Assembly (NCBI GenBank): GCA_028752905.1
Contig: JAQNBH010000004.1
Location: 39,612,336 to 39,676,335 of the forward strand
DNA: 64,000 bases
Direction of reading: 5' to 3'
Source of the DNA: Cladorhizidae sp. MBARI D1340-BT2
Taxonomy: Eukaryota; Porifera; Demospongiae; Poecilosclerida; Cladorhizidae
Position 1 is the first letter of the stretch, and every line of letters starts with the position of its first letter. The translations under genes and the position numbers were made by a program. The notes under the pieces are model-generated. The model made no database searches and was not told where the DNA came from. It saw only the letters and a list, made by a program, of their open reading frames with translations. Shown piece by piece: positions 23,318 through 34,115 of this stretch.

Positions 23318-24069
23318 TTAGGAGGGTACGTGGATGGTGGAGGATAATACTGTGAACATGGCCATCATGCGTTCCTCGTGCTTCTCTTCCCTTTCCCTCC
23401 TCTTCGCCTCTAGTGCTAGCTCCTTCGCTTGCAGTTCTGCTTCCCTCTCTGCAGCACGCTCCTCCCTCTCAGCTGCACGCTCCTCTGCCGGTTGGAAGAT
23501 TGCAGCAAGCTCCCTCAGCCCACTGTCTTCATGCTGGCGTTTTTGTCCTACCGGTTTAAAAGGAATAGTTAACACTGTATTGTACAAACCTCTAAATACA
23601 AACCTTTCTTTCGAGCCGTCACTGCCTCTCTTCTGTGCTGAGAACTCAAGGTACCTAATAAATTAAATTCATCATTAATATTGTAAAACGGCGAGCAAAA
23701 CCCAAAAGCTTATAGCTAAACCCAAAAGCTTATAGCTAAACCAGCCAGCCAGCAAAACCCAAAAGCTTAAAATGCTTATAGATATACGGTTAAAACCAAA
23801 AAGCTTACCTTCCTATACCTCTGGGTGAGGTTCTTTACTTTCGTTTTACATTGTTGCCACGTCCGCTCGTGTCCCAGGTCTTTCATGGCTTGGGCAATAC
23901 GCTGGTACACCGACCTGTTCCTGGCCACGCCATCTAACTGAGCCTGAACATCCTCATCCCCCCAGATTCCTACCAAAGCCTTCGTCTCCTCCAAGTCCTT
24001 CGTCTCCTCCAAGCTGCCATAACTCTTTCGTATCGCTAGCCGCGTTTTTGTCACGTGAGAATGCCACAC
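23318..24069 (-). CDS. Harbinger Myb/SANT-like DNA-binding protein
   Basis: First exon 24069 to about 23808 (MWHSHVTKTRLAIRKS...WGDEDVQAQLDGVARNRSVYQRIAQAM, HERTWQQCKTKVKNLTQRYRK) matches the trihelix/Myb-like domain of the accessory protein of PIF/Harbinger elements, which helps the transposase bind termini and enter the nucleus. A donor gtaagc follows. The second exon (about 23655-23318) supplies YLEFSAQKRG, PFKPVGQKRQ and a strongly charged coiled coil of Ala-Glu-Arg repeats (EERAAEREERAAERE), ending at 23318. The intron (~120 bp) contains short tandem copies of acccaaaagcttatagct. The exact acceptor is uncertain, since the obvious AG puts a stop in frame. Convergent with the transposase, as in other Harbinger elements. 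Confidence 0.72.
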
Positions 24070-24233
24070 CCACCATATATTTCACTCGGATAGGACCTTA
24101 TAGCGATCGGATCTACCTACCCCGGGTGGACCAGCGCGATCGCGATCGGATCGTACCCGGAAAAATGTGAGTGCAGTGCGGACAGGATTTATATCGATCG
24201 GATGTAGATCGTTGGTATAGTGCGGACAGGCCT

Positions 24234-24651
24234 TAATTGTAACCAGGGAGGTAAATAGCATAAGACATACTGAACAGATCATAAGGAATGAACTTGTTGT
24301 AGATTAGTTACAGTGCATATATGTACATTGTAGCTAAACAGTTGCCTGATCTGGTCCAGAAGTCTTTCCTTGTCTGAGGTGCCTCTGTGGAGGTGGATGC
24401 ATTACAACATAGTAAGATTCACTGTTAAAGATAGTGAGAAAGATGCTTCAGGCATGCCATGCCAGCTACATGTATGGCGGATGTCACTGACGGGGCTGAT
24501 CCATTTGCCTCCATAGATTAAAAGGATGCTAAACAGAATCAACTCCTTGCAGATGATCGTGATTTAGCTACGGTATAGATAGTATGTACCTAGGTTGCAG
24601 ACAATAGTGGTTATCAATAGCATATATAGCGTAAGTCATTGATTATCGTCC
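24234..24651. other. Intergenic between Harbinger and pogo relics
   Basis: Contains one copy (24583-24635) of the 'taggttgcagataatagtgattatc' minisatellite found downstream of the pogo relic at 27913. No gene. Confidence 0.5.
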
Positions 24652-24834
24652 GATAACAAATTTGTGAGGGAACTGAAAAAGACCAAGAAGAAGAAGTCTG
24701 GAGATGCTGGGCCTGTTGTGGTGTCCAGTGAGCACAAGAAGTATGTAGTGAGGTTGAATATTGATCCCTCTTCAGAAACCTTTCACCCCACTACCCCTCA
24801 CTCCCATGATTCTATGGATTATTACAACTATTGA
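24652..24834 (+). other. Unassigned Lys-rich open frame, possible 3' exon fragment
   Basis: An open frame without start codon, ending at TGA 24832-24834: lysine run (ELKKTKKKKSGDAG), VVVSSEHKKYVVRLNID, then a His/Thr/Pro stretch and MDYYNY. Amino-acid composition looks protein-like, but I do not recognise it and there is no paralogous copy in units B or C to test constraint. Confidence 0.25.
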
Positions 24835-25358
24835 ACTAGTGCATTATATTACATCGCATTTTGTTCAGTGAATGAATTATATAAATAATTAGTTGAGTTC
24901 TGCGAACATAGCTGTACTGCCAATCAACTTCTCTAGCAGGAGTACAGAAGACCTTCCCTGATCTCCACAGCAGACTGAGAATGTCTTAATAAAAAGAAAT
25001 AAACAACGCATATGCAACTATATAGATAAATTATGGCAAACCTGTTGCTGCCAGCATGATCAATTGATGTCATTCCCGTATTTTGGTTCTTCATCTCCTC
25101 TCCACCCACCATCAATCATGTTTCTACTACCATCTTCATTATCAGACATCTGCAGATACCTGAAATGGCTTTCTGGATCTGACAGACACATCTCCTGAAC
25201 AGGTTGTGATACTCGCCTTGCTGTCTTCGCATTCTAAATATTGGACGTACCCACACTCTGTTCTGCCTTCCCCTATTCCTCCTCCTCCACCTCCTGAGCA
25301 AAATAATAAAAATAATAGTCTGCTTCACTGCCGAACTTCGAGTCATAGCTAGCCTCAC
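24835..25358. other. Intergenic
   Basis: No supported gene; open frames on the minus strand are short and do not resemble known proteins. Confidence 0.4.
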
Positions 25359-27560
25359 TTGAACAATAATGAAGAGACTCAACTATCTAGCCACCTAGTT
25401 GATGTTACCAAAATTCGGTTTGGTAAGACTTGGCATGATGTTAAATGTTTAATGGAAACATATACTAAGCAGAAGGGGATACTCAAGGGATCCACTATCA
25501 CCAATGGTTGGTGGCAGAAGCTTCTGAAGGGAAACCTCATTCTTCGGCTTGGCGCTGGTGATGTACAGCTGGAGTGAGAATGGATGCTGTCAGTGCTGAA
25601 AGTATTAATTCCTAATTCGAACTACTAGAGAAGCATATAATTATGATGAATTTGGATTTGATGACCATCCTATAGGGAGTGGAAGTGCTACAGGCCGATG
25701 CCTTTCTCCTTTCATTATCTTCGCTGCCAAACAGTTGAATATACGTTGGACCAAGGATAGGATATGTGGCTCCCATTATGGAGTCAGCAATAAAGGTTGG
25801 GTTGATCAAGAACTTTTCTATTTTTGGTGGAAGGAGCACTTCCTAGTTAATGTGTTATCTCAACGCCCACTCCTTTTACTACTAGATGGCCACAGCTCGC
25901 TGAGCAGCATTCAATTTGCAAGAGATATTGAAGTGATCATCTTTTGTACCTCCCTCCTCTCAATACCCACAAATGTCAGCTTCTAGACTGTAGTCTCTGA
26001 AGCAACATTGGCAGGAGCCATCACAAATTTTATTTCTGCAGCGTCTTTCGGAATGCTTGGCTACATGCTATCACCCCTTTAAGAAGGCTGGAGTATTTCC
26101 ATTTAATCAATGCGGTGCAACTGTACGACAAAAGATCTGCAGGCAGTGATGACACTTGCAGTGGAGGAAGCCATTCTCCGTTCTTCACTCAATCATTCAC
26201 ATGTGCATTAAATATAATTTGTGTGACTGAGTAATAAGGCATGTTCAAAATAATGCAGTTAAAAATGTAATAGCGCTACTTTAGACTGACATACACACAC
26301 ATGCACATATACACTCACCGATATTAACATATTCAGGTGACACACAACATGTACAGACACGCACACACTGCTATTAACATATAGATTCAAGTGGGAGAGG
26401 CGGTGGTAGTGAACAAAAGATATAGACATTGGTAGTGGTGGAGATGAATCTCAGCCTGCAGGAGAGACTGAGATCAGTCACTGGTGAGTCGAACACTGGA
26501 GACCCTGGTGATCCAAACAAAGTGAAACCCTGGAGTCCCTGACTCGAACCGTAGAGACCCTGGTGTCTCGAACCCCGGAGCACATGGTGACTCGAACCCT
26601 GGAGACACTAGAGATGGAGATCATGGTAATTCGTCCTCTGCTGGAAAAGAAGGCCTTGGTGACGTGGACTTTTCTGGAAGTGTCGATCTCACTGACAGTA
26701 ATCTGTTCAAGTGGAGACCCTAGAGATGGAGATCGTGGTAATTCATCCTCTGCTGGGAAAGAAGGCCTTGGTGATGTAAACTTTTATGGAAGTGTCGATC
26801 TCACTGACAGCAATCTGTTGGGGAGGAGTTACGATTATGTTAACAGGTTTGAAGAAGGCTCTGATCAGTTTGAACCAAGGTATGAAGCCTGGCTGAAAGC
26901 TCATCCCTGTGAAGCAATATGCAAAGGTAACATATTACATTCCAAATTCCAATTCTTTCAACCTTACACACATATCATCAGCGTTCTTGTCCATTTCAAG
27001 TACTACTCCAACACCTACTTCAAGTTTATCTTTTGTCACATCCACTAAACGTTCTCCGTTTTCTGATTTGCTTAACTTACCAACATTGACAAGCACTCCC
27101 AAGAGGCCTAAGACAGGAACAGCTTGTGTTCTAACAAGTAGTGAATGTTTGCATGTATAGGAGAAGGAAGAGATCAGTAGCAAAGGAGAAAGAAATGAGA
27201 AATCAGGAAAGAGAGAGTTGAAAAAGAAGCAAAGAGAAGAGGAACTGAAATGCAAGGCAGATCAATCGCCAAGCTGATAGGAGGGCTCAGGAAAAGAATC
27301 ACAAAGCAGTCAAAAAGGCTTGCAAGGCTGCTCAGAGGGAAGACAAGAATGCAGAGAAGCAGAAGTCAATGGAAGGAGCAGCATCAGCAGTTCCAACTGA
27401 GGCTAATCACAGCATTCGACCAAAGCAAAAGAAAGCTATTCATACTGACCTGTGAAAGTGGCTGCTATGATGATGACATAGACACTGGAAGAGAATGGCT
27501 GTTCTGTTGCTGTGACTGATGGATCCATGAGAATGTGTTGATTATATTGATATCGATAAT
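25359..27560 (+). mobile_element. pogo/Tigger-like transposon relic, most complete copy (unit A)
   Basis: Plus strand, several frames. First a CENP-B-type helix-turn-helix: GILKGSTITNGWWQKLLKGN and LRLGAGDVQ (25480-25565). Then the DDE_1 nuclease: DDHPIGSGSATGRCLSPFIIFAAKQLNIRWT, YGVSNKGWVDQELFYFWWKEHFL, RPLLLLLDGHSS (25660-25900; the D of LLLDGHSS is a catalytic position). KKAGVFPFNQCGA follows at ~26085, a Pro/Gly/Asp repeat region at 26460-26640, YVNRFEEGSDQFEPRYEAWLK (26830-26900), a Lys/Glu-rich segment, and a C-terminal zinc-finger-like CYDDDIDTGREWLFCCCD-WIHENV (27460-27535). Stops and frameshifts make it non-functional. Terminal repeats not identified. Confidence 0.8.
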
Positions 27561-27909
27561 ACCAGTAATGAAGTGTTTCCTCTATGCTATGTAATTCACT
27601 CCTATTAACTGAGATATAAGAATTTAATGAAAATTGCTGGTAAGGAATAGTCACTCTCGCTGAATTCAGTGGTGCAGCAAAACTGGAAATTAGGTATGGA
27701 GTGATTTGCTACAGAGGCCAATATTATGCTATTGTAAAATATATGCCTAGCTGAGTGGACGATAAATGATAAATGATGAAATAGGGACCTCTTTCTATCC
27801 TAACTAAAGGAAAAACCCTGTGGTTAAGTTTATAGAGCGGCTGCAGCCTTTTGAACCCAAGTAATCCTAAGCTAGCCTAGGCAGATAAATGGTGACCTTG
27901 ACAGATGAC
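27561..27909. other. Non-coding tail of pogo block
   Basis: Shared with units B and C; no gene. Confidence 0.4.
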
Positions 27910-28205
27910 TTCTAGTACATGTACCTGGGTTGTAGATGATAGTGATTATCTACTGCATATAATATAGTGCCTGGGTTGTAGATAATAGTGATTATCTACT
28001 GCATATATAGTAGCTAGGTTGCAGATGATGCTAGTGCATATATAGTAGCTAGGTTGCAGATTATAGTGATTAGCTACTCCATATATAGTAGTACATGATA
28101 GTGATTAGCTACTCCATATATAGTGCCTGGGTTGTGTGATTATCTACTGCATATATAGTAGCTAGGTTACAGATGATAGTGATTAGCTATAGTATAATTA
28201 TACAG
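27910..28205 (+). repeat. AT-rich minisatellite, ~43-bp variable units
   Basis: Repeated variants of 'agtagctaggttgcagatgatagtgattagctactgcatat' run about six to seven times with length changes. Corresponding arrays at 45478-45660 and from 63940 to the window end, with a lone copy at 24583. It marks the junction between consecutive 20-kb units. Confidence 0.8.
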
Positions 28206-28814
28206 TAGTGAAGTATTGTTGCACATATTGTTACATACTAAACTAAGTTCAAAGTCTTATGTCACAGTTGCCGGCACAGACTCAGCAGAACAAAGAATGT
28301 AGCAGTTTTTCTGCAAAAATAGTTGCTCCAAAGAAGAGATAACTGTGGAAAAGTTAATAGAGGCAGTGAGGAACTTTCGTAGTACATGGCTGTATCTTGC
28401 AATGAATTAATGGGTAGAATTTCATAATTGGCGAAGTGAAGCAATGTGGCCTGAGGCGAAACGAAGCTAGGCAAAGGCCTTGTGACCTATTGCCTTGACA
28501 CACCTACTATTAACAGAGTTTTATTGTGCAGTTGTAGGAAAATAAACTTTACACTGCATGAATAGCATTATATAAAGACATGGCACAAAATAAAAGACAT
28601 ACCTACATAATATATTTGAATCAAACTCAGAAGATCAAAATTCCAGCAGATTTTACAAATAATAGTCCCACACTGTGCTGTAATATAATATATGTGATGA
28701 CCTTAACAGGCTCAGCAATATAAAAAAATCATATCTGTTGGAAGAATGAAAAACTTTTTATCAAGCAGTTTGCACTATGGGTTTACCACAGACATGAATA
28801 CCACTTGGATTCAG
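28206..28814. other. Unit A/B junction and upstream block
   Basis: Spacer shared with 8532-9009 from 28298 onward. No coding potential. Confidence 0.5.
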
Positions 28815-28985
28815 GAACTACATGTGCACAGACCCTTAAAGTTCCCCAGAGAAGCTGCAGATCCATAAGTGATGCATACTTGCCAATTTTATCTCTTCTC
28901 TCAGCACTGTAAGTATACTGTGTGGTTCTTCTCTTAGGTTTTGGTTCCAATTGAGATACAATGTCTCCAACACAAGCATTATAGC
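28815..28985 (-). mobile_element. Possible pogo/Tigger N-terminal fragment (unit B)
   Basis: Paralogue of 9010-9154; the same TYSAE/KIGKYAS-like minus-strand reading, frame-broken. Confidence 0.35.
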
Positions 28986-29305
28986 TCGTACAACTTCGCT
29001 AGGTAAGGCTACACCATCCACCACTTTAAGAATAGATGAAAATAGCTCACGAGAAACTTCCTTAGGCAAAAAATCAGTCTCTATGTGCAGACATTTATGC
29101 TGTGGAGAGCAGAGAGCATGTGGTATAAATTAATACGATGAATGTGAAGATAATAGCCTAAATGTCTCTGCATAGCACTCTCTAGCAATACCGAACCAAA
29201 ATTAAATTAGACAACAGCTCCCTTCCTCTGGCGTAACCTTCGTTAAATTGTGCGTTTTAATCGAGATTTTAATACTTTCGCTCTTGGGACAGCTGAACTC
29301 TCCCG
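28986..29305. other. 5' flank of glycosyltransferase copy 3
   Basis: Non-coding, homologous to 9155-9492 and 48886-49267. Confidence 0.4.
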
Positions 29306-30570
29306 ATGCTAAAGAAGAACGTCTATGCGCGTAAAGTTCTTCTTACGTTCTTGGTTACCTTGACGGTGATTTCGATCGGGATAAACAATAGAGACGTTCA
29401 CCCGTATAGATGCGGTTTCAGGGCTTGGGAATATGGAGCTGTGACAGTTTTACAGCCACCGATAGCCAAGAACTGCAGCAAACTATTTGGCGGAGATACT
29501 GATGAGGTAAAAATGGTCAGTGCTAAGACTACTGTTTGGAATAATTCATTGAGTGACCATGACTTCTACAAAATGACCATGAACTGTTCTCTTGGGTGAG
29601 ATACTACTTTAGTAACAACTTTTATGTTACTGAGCTGGAGCAATTTTTTCCAATAGATTTCTCATTTCTTGTGCATAACAGTCCACAACAAGTCATACGA
29701 CTGCTGAAGGTAATTTACAGAGCTCACAATCAATATTGCATCATTCCTGATTACAAATCCAACTCTATCTTTATTGACATCTTTAAAAACATCGCTGCAT
29801 GCTTGAGCAATGTGCAAGTTCCTTCATAACTAATCCCAGTTACATGGGGGACGGTTTCCATTTTAGATGCCCAGATGATATGTTATAAGGAATTGTTGGA
29901 CTCTAGAGAGCGACAGTCGGAACAGAGCAAGTGGAAATATGTCATCAATTTGTGTGGCAAAGAACTTCCACTAGCTACTAACCATGAGATAGTTTCCCAC
30001 CTTGTGAAACTCAATGGATCTTCAGCTATCTATCCTAGACAAGTACCAAAAAATTAACATGGAACATATCAGAGATTGAAAGGCAAAAAAATCCCTTTTA
30101 ACCTGCCCTACTATAAAGCTATGACCTACATGGGCTTACCTTATGACTTTGTCAAGTTTCTTTTCACCAATTCTACGGCCATTAAGCTTTTTCAATTTTT
30201 TAAACCATGCATGTTTCCAGAAGAGCACTTTTATGCCATTCTATCTACTATACCGGGAGTCCCAGGAGTGTTCAACTGCAATGTTTTGAGAGTGACCATC
30301 GGTCACTACAACTTGGAAAGAATTATGCACAATAAGCGTTGTAGTGGGAAATTAGTTCATCTTATATGCATTCCGAAAATAGGGGATTTGAGCGTGATCA
30401 TGAAAGAAACTAGAAATGGTGAGAGAGCTCTGTTTCATAACAAGTATTTTATGGAGTATGATCCAACACTCATGGACTGCATGGAGGAAGAGCTAATTGC
30501 TAGGAACAAAAGAGAGTTTGTTGAAGATGGTGGTCCAGAAGAGATGGTCGTTGTCTGTAAATTCGTGTAA
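29306..30570 (+). pseudogene. GT14 beta-1,6-GlcNAc transferase-like pseudogene 3
   Basis: Closest in structure to the intact unit C gene but with three independent lesions. A 2-nt insertion in the MNCSWVR codons (about 29587-29590) shifts the frame. The codon after NVQVPS is TAA instead of AAA (~29827). The Glu codon in the NEH triplet is TAA (~30055). After that the frame is open to 30570 and keeps PEEHFYAIL with the catalytic Glu, IPKIGDLSVIMK and NKYFMEYDPTLMDCMEEEL. The anchor region carries ARKV for AGAV. A recently inactivated copy. Confidence 0.9.
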
Positions 30571-30850
30571 CATATGCAACTACAGCAGTACTCCACATCG
30601 GAGAGATTGATTGAGTGAAAGTGAAATATTTAGCAATGGTAGAACTATGTATAGTGCTGACAACATATTTGCCCTTTACTTGCATATTGTGAATGTCCTG
30701 ATTTTTTTACACTATATTGTCCGGATCTGCAACATTGACCTGGTAATTAACCAATGAGAACACTTGTGTTCCTTTTTCCCCCCTCTCTTCTTGTTCGCGT
30801 GCTCGACATATGTGCCAGGGTGTGGTTTGTAGCATGTGGTGAATACCTAG
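30571..30850. other. 3' flank of copy 3
   Basis: Homologous to 10731-11034; no gene. Confidence 0.4.
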
Positions 30851-30853
30851 CTA

Positions 30854-30945
30854 CCAGTATATAAAAGCTCACGCGAGTCTTAGCTCTCATTATTCCTGAT
30901 GAAAGCTGAAGGCTAGAGCATCTAGTCAAAATGTGTGGAGAGGTT
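30854..30945 (+). repeat. TATA plus hammerhead-like hairpin (unit B)
   Basis: TATAAAA at ~30859, CTGATGA at 30896-30902, then a 7-nt insertion (aagctga) before the same GGCTAGA/TCTAGTC hairpin and AAAATG. The insertion would disrupt any ribozyme core in this copy. Confidence 0.4.
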
Positions 30946-30964
30946 GATCGTTGTTATAAGATGG

Positions 30965-31475
30965 AGTGGTCATATGATATGAGATGCTGTAGAAGAAGGA
31001 CAAGGATAGGCTAGGAGAGAAGGCACTGCTGCTCTGTGCCAGGACTGTTGCTACTGTCGCTAGCACACAAACCAGGACAGGACGTACAGGTGCCTAACAG
31101 AGTAATTCTTCTGGCCAGGAATGTATGCTGATATACAATGAATGTGCCAGGTATGTGGAGAGTGCCAGAAAATGGCCAGATGGAAATAGTGCATGGCTCC
31201 ATTGAAACCTACCAGTATAATCAATTAACCATTTGAAAGGATATGGATGGACCTGGTTGGTCCCCTGCCAAGGATGAAGTCTGGTAAGTTCCACATCCTG
31301 GTTATTGTGGATCATGCCCCATGTTGGCCCAAAGCTATGCCAAACATGGACTGCAAGACAATTGTTGGAGAACTCCTAGCAATAGCAGAGTTGGAGTACC
31401 TAAAGAGATCCTCACCGATTGCGGGGCAAACTTCACCATCTGACTACGTACTTGCTAACTAGGTAGTTCAGGCCC
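30965..31475 (+). mobile_element. Ty3/Gypsy integrase relic (unit B)
   Basis: Only the integrase part remains: VPGMWRVPENGQMEIVHG (31145-31200), MDLVGPLPRMKSGK with the first catalytic Asp (31247), VIVDHAPCWPKAMPNMDCKT, then a frame change and ILTDCGANFT with the second Asp (~31415). A 14-nt insertion (ctaccagtataatcaattaa region, ~31207) interrupts it. Gag and protease are deleted relative to unit C. Confidence 0.75.
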
Positions 31476-31820
31476 TGATGTAATGCCGTCATTTTGTAGT
31501 TGTGGTTGCTGGTCAGCTAGCAGGATAGTTTTATAGAAGCTAATAAGCTGGTCAGCAGGTAGATTTCTAGCAGCTGATGTAGCAGGTCAGTTTGTAGGAT
31601 AGTTTTCTAGAAGCTAATGAGCGGGTCAGCTTAAAGCCATCAGTTTAGTAGTGACAGTATTCTAGAAGTAGATGCAGCTACAATCACTTCTTCTCCAAAT
31701 GTGTAGAAGACATCAGCGAAAAGCATCATGTGGCATGTCTCTCTGATCAAGCAGGCATCTTGCAGTTTGTTCTCAACTACAAATAAAAACCTTCCTCTTA
31801 GTGTTATCTAACTGTCAGAG
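31476..31820 (+). repeat. LTR-like segment (unit B)
   Basis: Paralogue of 12839-13185 with AATAAA near 31785. Confidence 0.35.
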
Positions 31821-32106
31821 TTTACTTTGCTTCTGGTTTGACAGTAGACTGGTAATGCAACAGTGACAGAGGTTAGATTTTTCCTATGCTTACTTAGCCG
31901 GTAGAGTAGAGGAGGGCCCTACTGATGAGGATATTGCCAACTCTCTGGCTGTCACTTCCTGAGAAATGATTGGGGTTGAATTATTTAGCTGGCATGGGGA
32001 GAGGGAGGGGGAGAAGTTACAGGAAGCAGTCCTCTTTCCTACGAGTCTTACATAGGGATACCTGTATATAGTGGCCTTATTTATAAATATTTTCTTCCAT
32101 CTCAAC
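31821..32106. other. Unassigned conserved block (unit B, part 1)
   Basis: Homologous to 13186-13466; the minus-strand frame at 32105-31890 (TIYRYPYVRLVGKRTASCN) persists, unrecognised. Confidence 0.4.
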
Positions 32107-32323
32107 TGTTATAATTAAGTGAATTGTATGACATTATTCAATAGTCCGGACTCTAAATAAACGTTTTTTAGTGTGTCACGTGTGTTGCACAGATAGTGAA
32201 ATCAAATGTCTTCTTATAATGTCTGTTGTCTTCGGTTGTTAGTTTACTAGTTGATTAAGGACTTTCACGGTTGTTGAAGAGTGAAAGAACTATAACCTTA
32301 GGGTATTAAACAAGGTTATAACA
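32107..32323 (+). mobile_element. Solo LTR, 217 bp, unit B-specific
   Basis: Begins TGTTATAATTAAG and ends GGTTATAACA, giving TG...CA ends with an inverted TGTTATAA core, and is flanked by TCAAC on both sides (32102-32106, 32324-32328). Units A (~13456) and C (~54140) show the empty site with one TCAAC. AATAAA lies at about 32155. These are the hallmarks of a solo LTR left by recombination of an LTR retrotransposon; Copia, Gypsy and BEL origin are all possible. Confidence 0.85.
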
Positions 32324-32739
32324 TCAACCATCAATACTTTCAGTGGCCATACTTGACACTTTTTAATACCTAATGAAGAGACTCATTGTACTGAGAAGGG
32401 CTTCCTCTTGGCAGACAGTACTTTCATCTGTCGAGCTCTTTCCCATCGCAGACACACTTGCAGCAAGTTCAGGCACTCAGATTTTGAGGTATTTCCACTT
32501 TACAGAGAGGGAGCCAAAAAATCGGAGTGGTCCATGTTAAATTATAATTTTGATGGGGCTCAAACTCCACATATAATTATGGTGAGGGGAGCTGAATGAA
32601 AAAAGGCAAATCTCACTATTAAATTTGCATCGAAATGAGAGCATTTCAGAACAGTTAGATTAGTTACCATTGAAATTCACAACCGACACATTCGACAAAG
32701 AACAATCGAAGTTTGTCATAAAATTCAGAATAAATAATG
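32324..32739. other. Unassigned conserved block (unit B, part 2)
   Basis: Homologous to 13467-13849. No gene. Confidence 0.4.
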
Positions 32740-34115
32740 GCAATTAAAATATAGCAAATATATGCTGACATGATTTATTAGCACAAATAAATTCATTGGC
32801 AATGACTTTTATGTCCAAATTTTCCGTACTGTCTTTGTGATAATGAAGAACAATCATGTGGTTAAGAACTTTCAGAAGTGTACAATTTGTAGCAGTCATT
32901 ATAATTATACCAGAACCTGAAATAGTTGGAAATTCAACCAATTAGGATTTTTTGAGCCGGACTTATACTCTGAAGAACAAATTCCAGTCCAGAAATTGAT
33001 AGTTTCTCGTCTTCCTTTTTAGCAACATACAACATTCGCAAAGTCCTGAGCTAGAAGGTCATGGAGGTTAAGACCTTCACCATAAAAACTACATACAGCA
33101 AACAGTTCATTCTCACGGTTTTCACCAGAACATGGAGTTGTTACATTTGAGTTGAACCCAGGTTGGTTAAATCTGTCGGTCATACACACCACAGCTAAAT
33201 CCAGTACTTCAAATTAATTAAGTCTGTAGCTTTTGGTGTTGCTGGAAACTCTGCTTCTCCAACTCCTTCTTCATAGTGATGTGGTCTCCTACCTTCTTCA
33301 ATGTTAATCTACTCATTTACAAAACAAATCAAAATCTCTATCCAAATGCACCCCCTAAAGAGTCTTAACTGTAAGCTCATGACCTTACACTAGAAATTTC
33401 AGGATTTTGTAGGTCAGGCTAAGCCTATTTGTATGCCAAAGGCTCATTTATCTGATAACATCAGGTTGAAAAGGAATGGGAAAGTACCCATTTGACTATC
33501 AACACCCTGGATTCTAGCCTTCATTCCGGTATCAGTGGTGACTCTGGGTGCCTCTTGCCTCACAAATTCAGAATATATTTATTGGACATAGTGCTGGTTA
33601 AAGCATCAGCTCATACTGTCCAACTTTTGGGAAATATTGACGGCGATTCACTTCCTGTTTCCTCTTTGATTCTACTCAGCATAATCTCTCACTTGGGAGG
33701 AAACTTTACAAGTTTTACCAGTTCAAAACATGTAAGACAATCTTGCATAGCAGCAGACCCTTTGAAATTAAGGGCATGGCCATAGTAGTGCTTAAGCACT
33801 GCCTTGGGCTTAATTTGCTGCATCTTAGCAGCTACTCCACCTCTAGCTCCAGCCATTATGCTGCAGGTGTCATAACATTGACCTCATAGCTTAAGTGGGT
33901 ATCTCAAAATGAAAAAGAACATCTTTAATAGATGATACGATGCTGTAAGCAGTAGTAGAGAGAAGGTTGGACAACCCAAGATACTCTTCATTAAGTCATC
34001 TGTCCACTTGATCACCAAAGTAAGTTGTACCTTGTTGGATACATCGTGTCTAAGCGGGTTAATAATATCTAGATATTTGTCCTCGATATTTGTCCTCAAT
34101 CTAAGTCACCATCAT
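32740..34115 (-). mobile_element. ZMYM1-like hAT transposase relic (unit B)
   Basis: Paralogue of 13850-15305 with the same order on the minus strand: NIEDKYLDIINPLRHDVSNK (34090), GQCYD and GARGGVAAK (33880-33830), YGHALNFKGSAAMQDCLTCFE (33780), KARIQGVDSQMG (33500) and NHMIVLHYHKDSTENLDIKVIANEF (32860). Still broken by stops and frame changes. Confidence 0.78.

Larger units (their letters stand above)
22372..24233 (+). mobile_element. PIF/Harbinger DNA transposon, 1,862 bp, internally deleted
   Basis: Ends are AGGCATGTCCGCACT (22372) and the inverted match of AGGCCTGTCCGCACT (ending 24233), flanked by TAA on both sides (22369-22371, 24234-24236), the 3-bp target preference of Harbinger. 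A second inner inverted pair of about 20 bp lies at ~22454-22474 and ~24173-24195 (tcctgtccgcactgc core). Subterminal regions are dense in GATC-containing motifs. It carries the two standard Harbinger genes in convergent orientation: a transposase 3' part and a Myb/SANT-like protein. The 5' part of the transposase is missing. Confidence 0.9.
8532..28297. repeat. Tandem segmental duplication unit A (~19.8 kb)
   Basis: Homology with unit B begins at 'tgtagcagtttttctgc' (8532 versus 28298). The glycosyltransferase start codons are 19,813 bp (A to B) and 19,962 bp (B to C) apart, and all blocks between them recur in the same order and orientation. Unit A differs by a Harbinger element, a longer pogo/Tigger relic, an extra truncated RT copy and a ~1-kb deletion in its Gypsy relic. 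Confidence 0.9.

Noticed and set aside
26563..27048. 161-codon frame as a separate host gene
   Set aside because: It runs across the repeat region and RFEEGSDQFEPRY segment of the pogo relic, so it belongs to the transposon.
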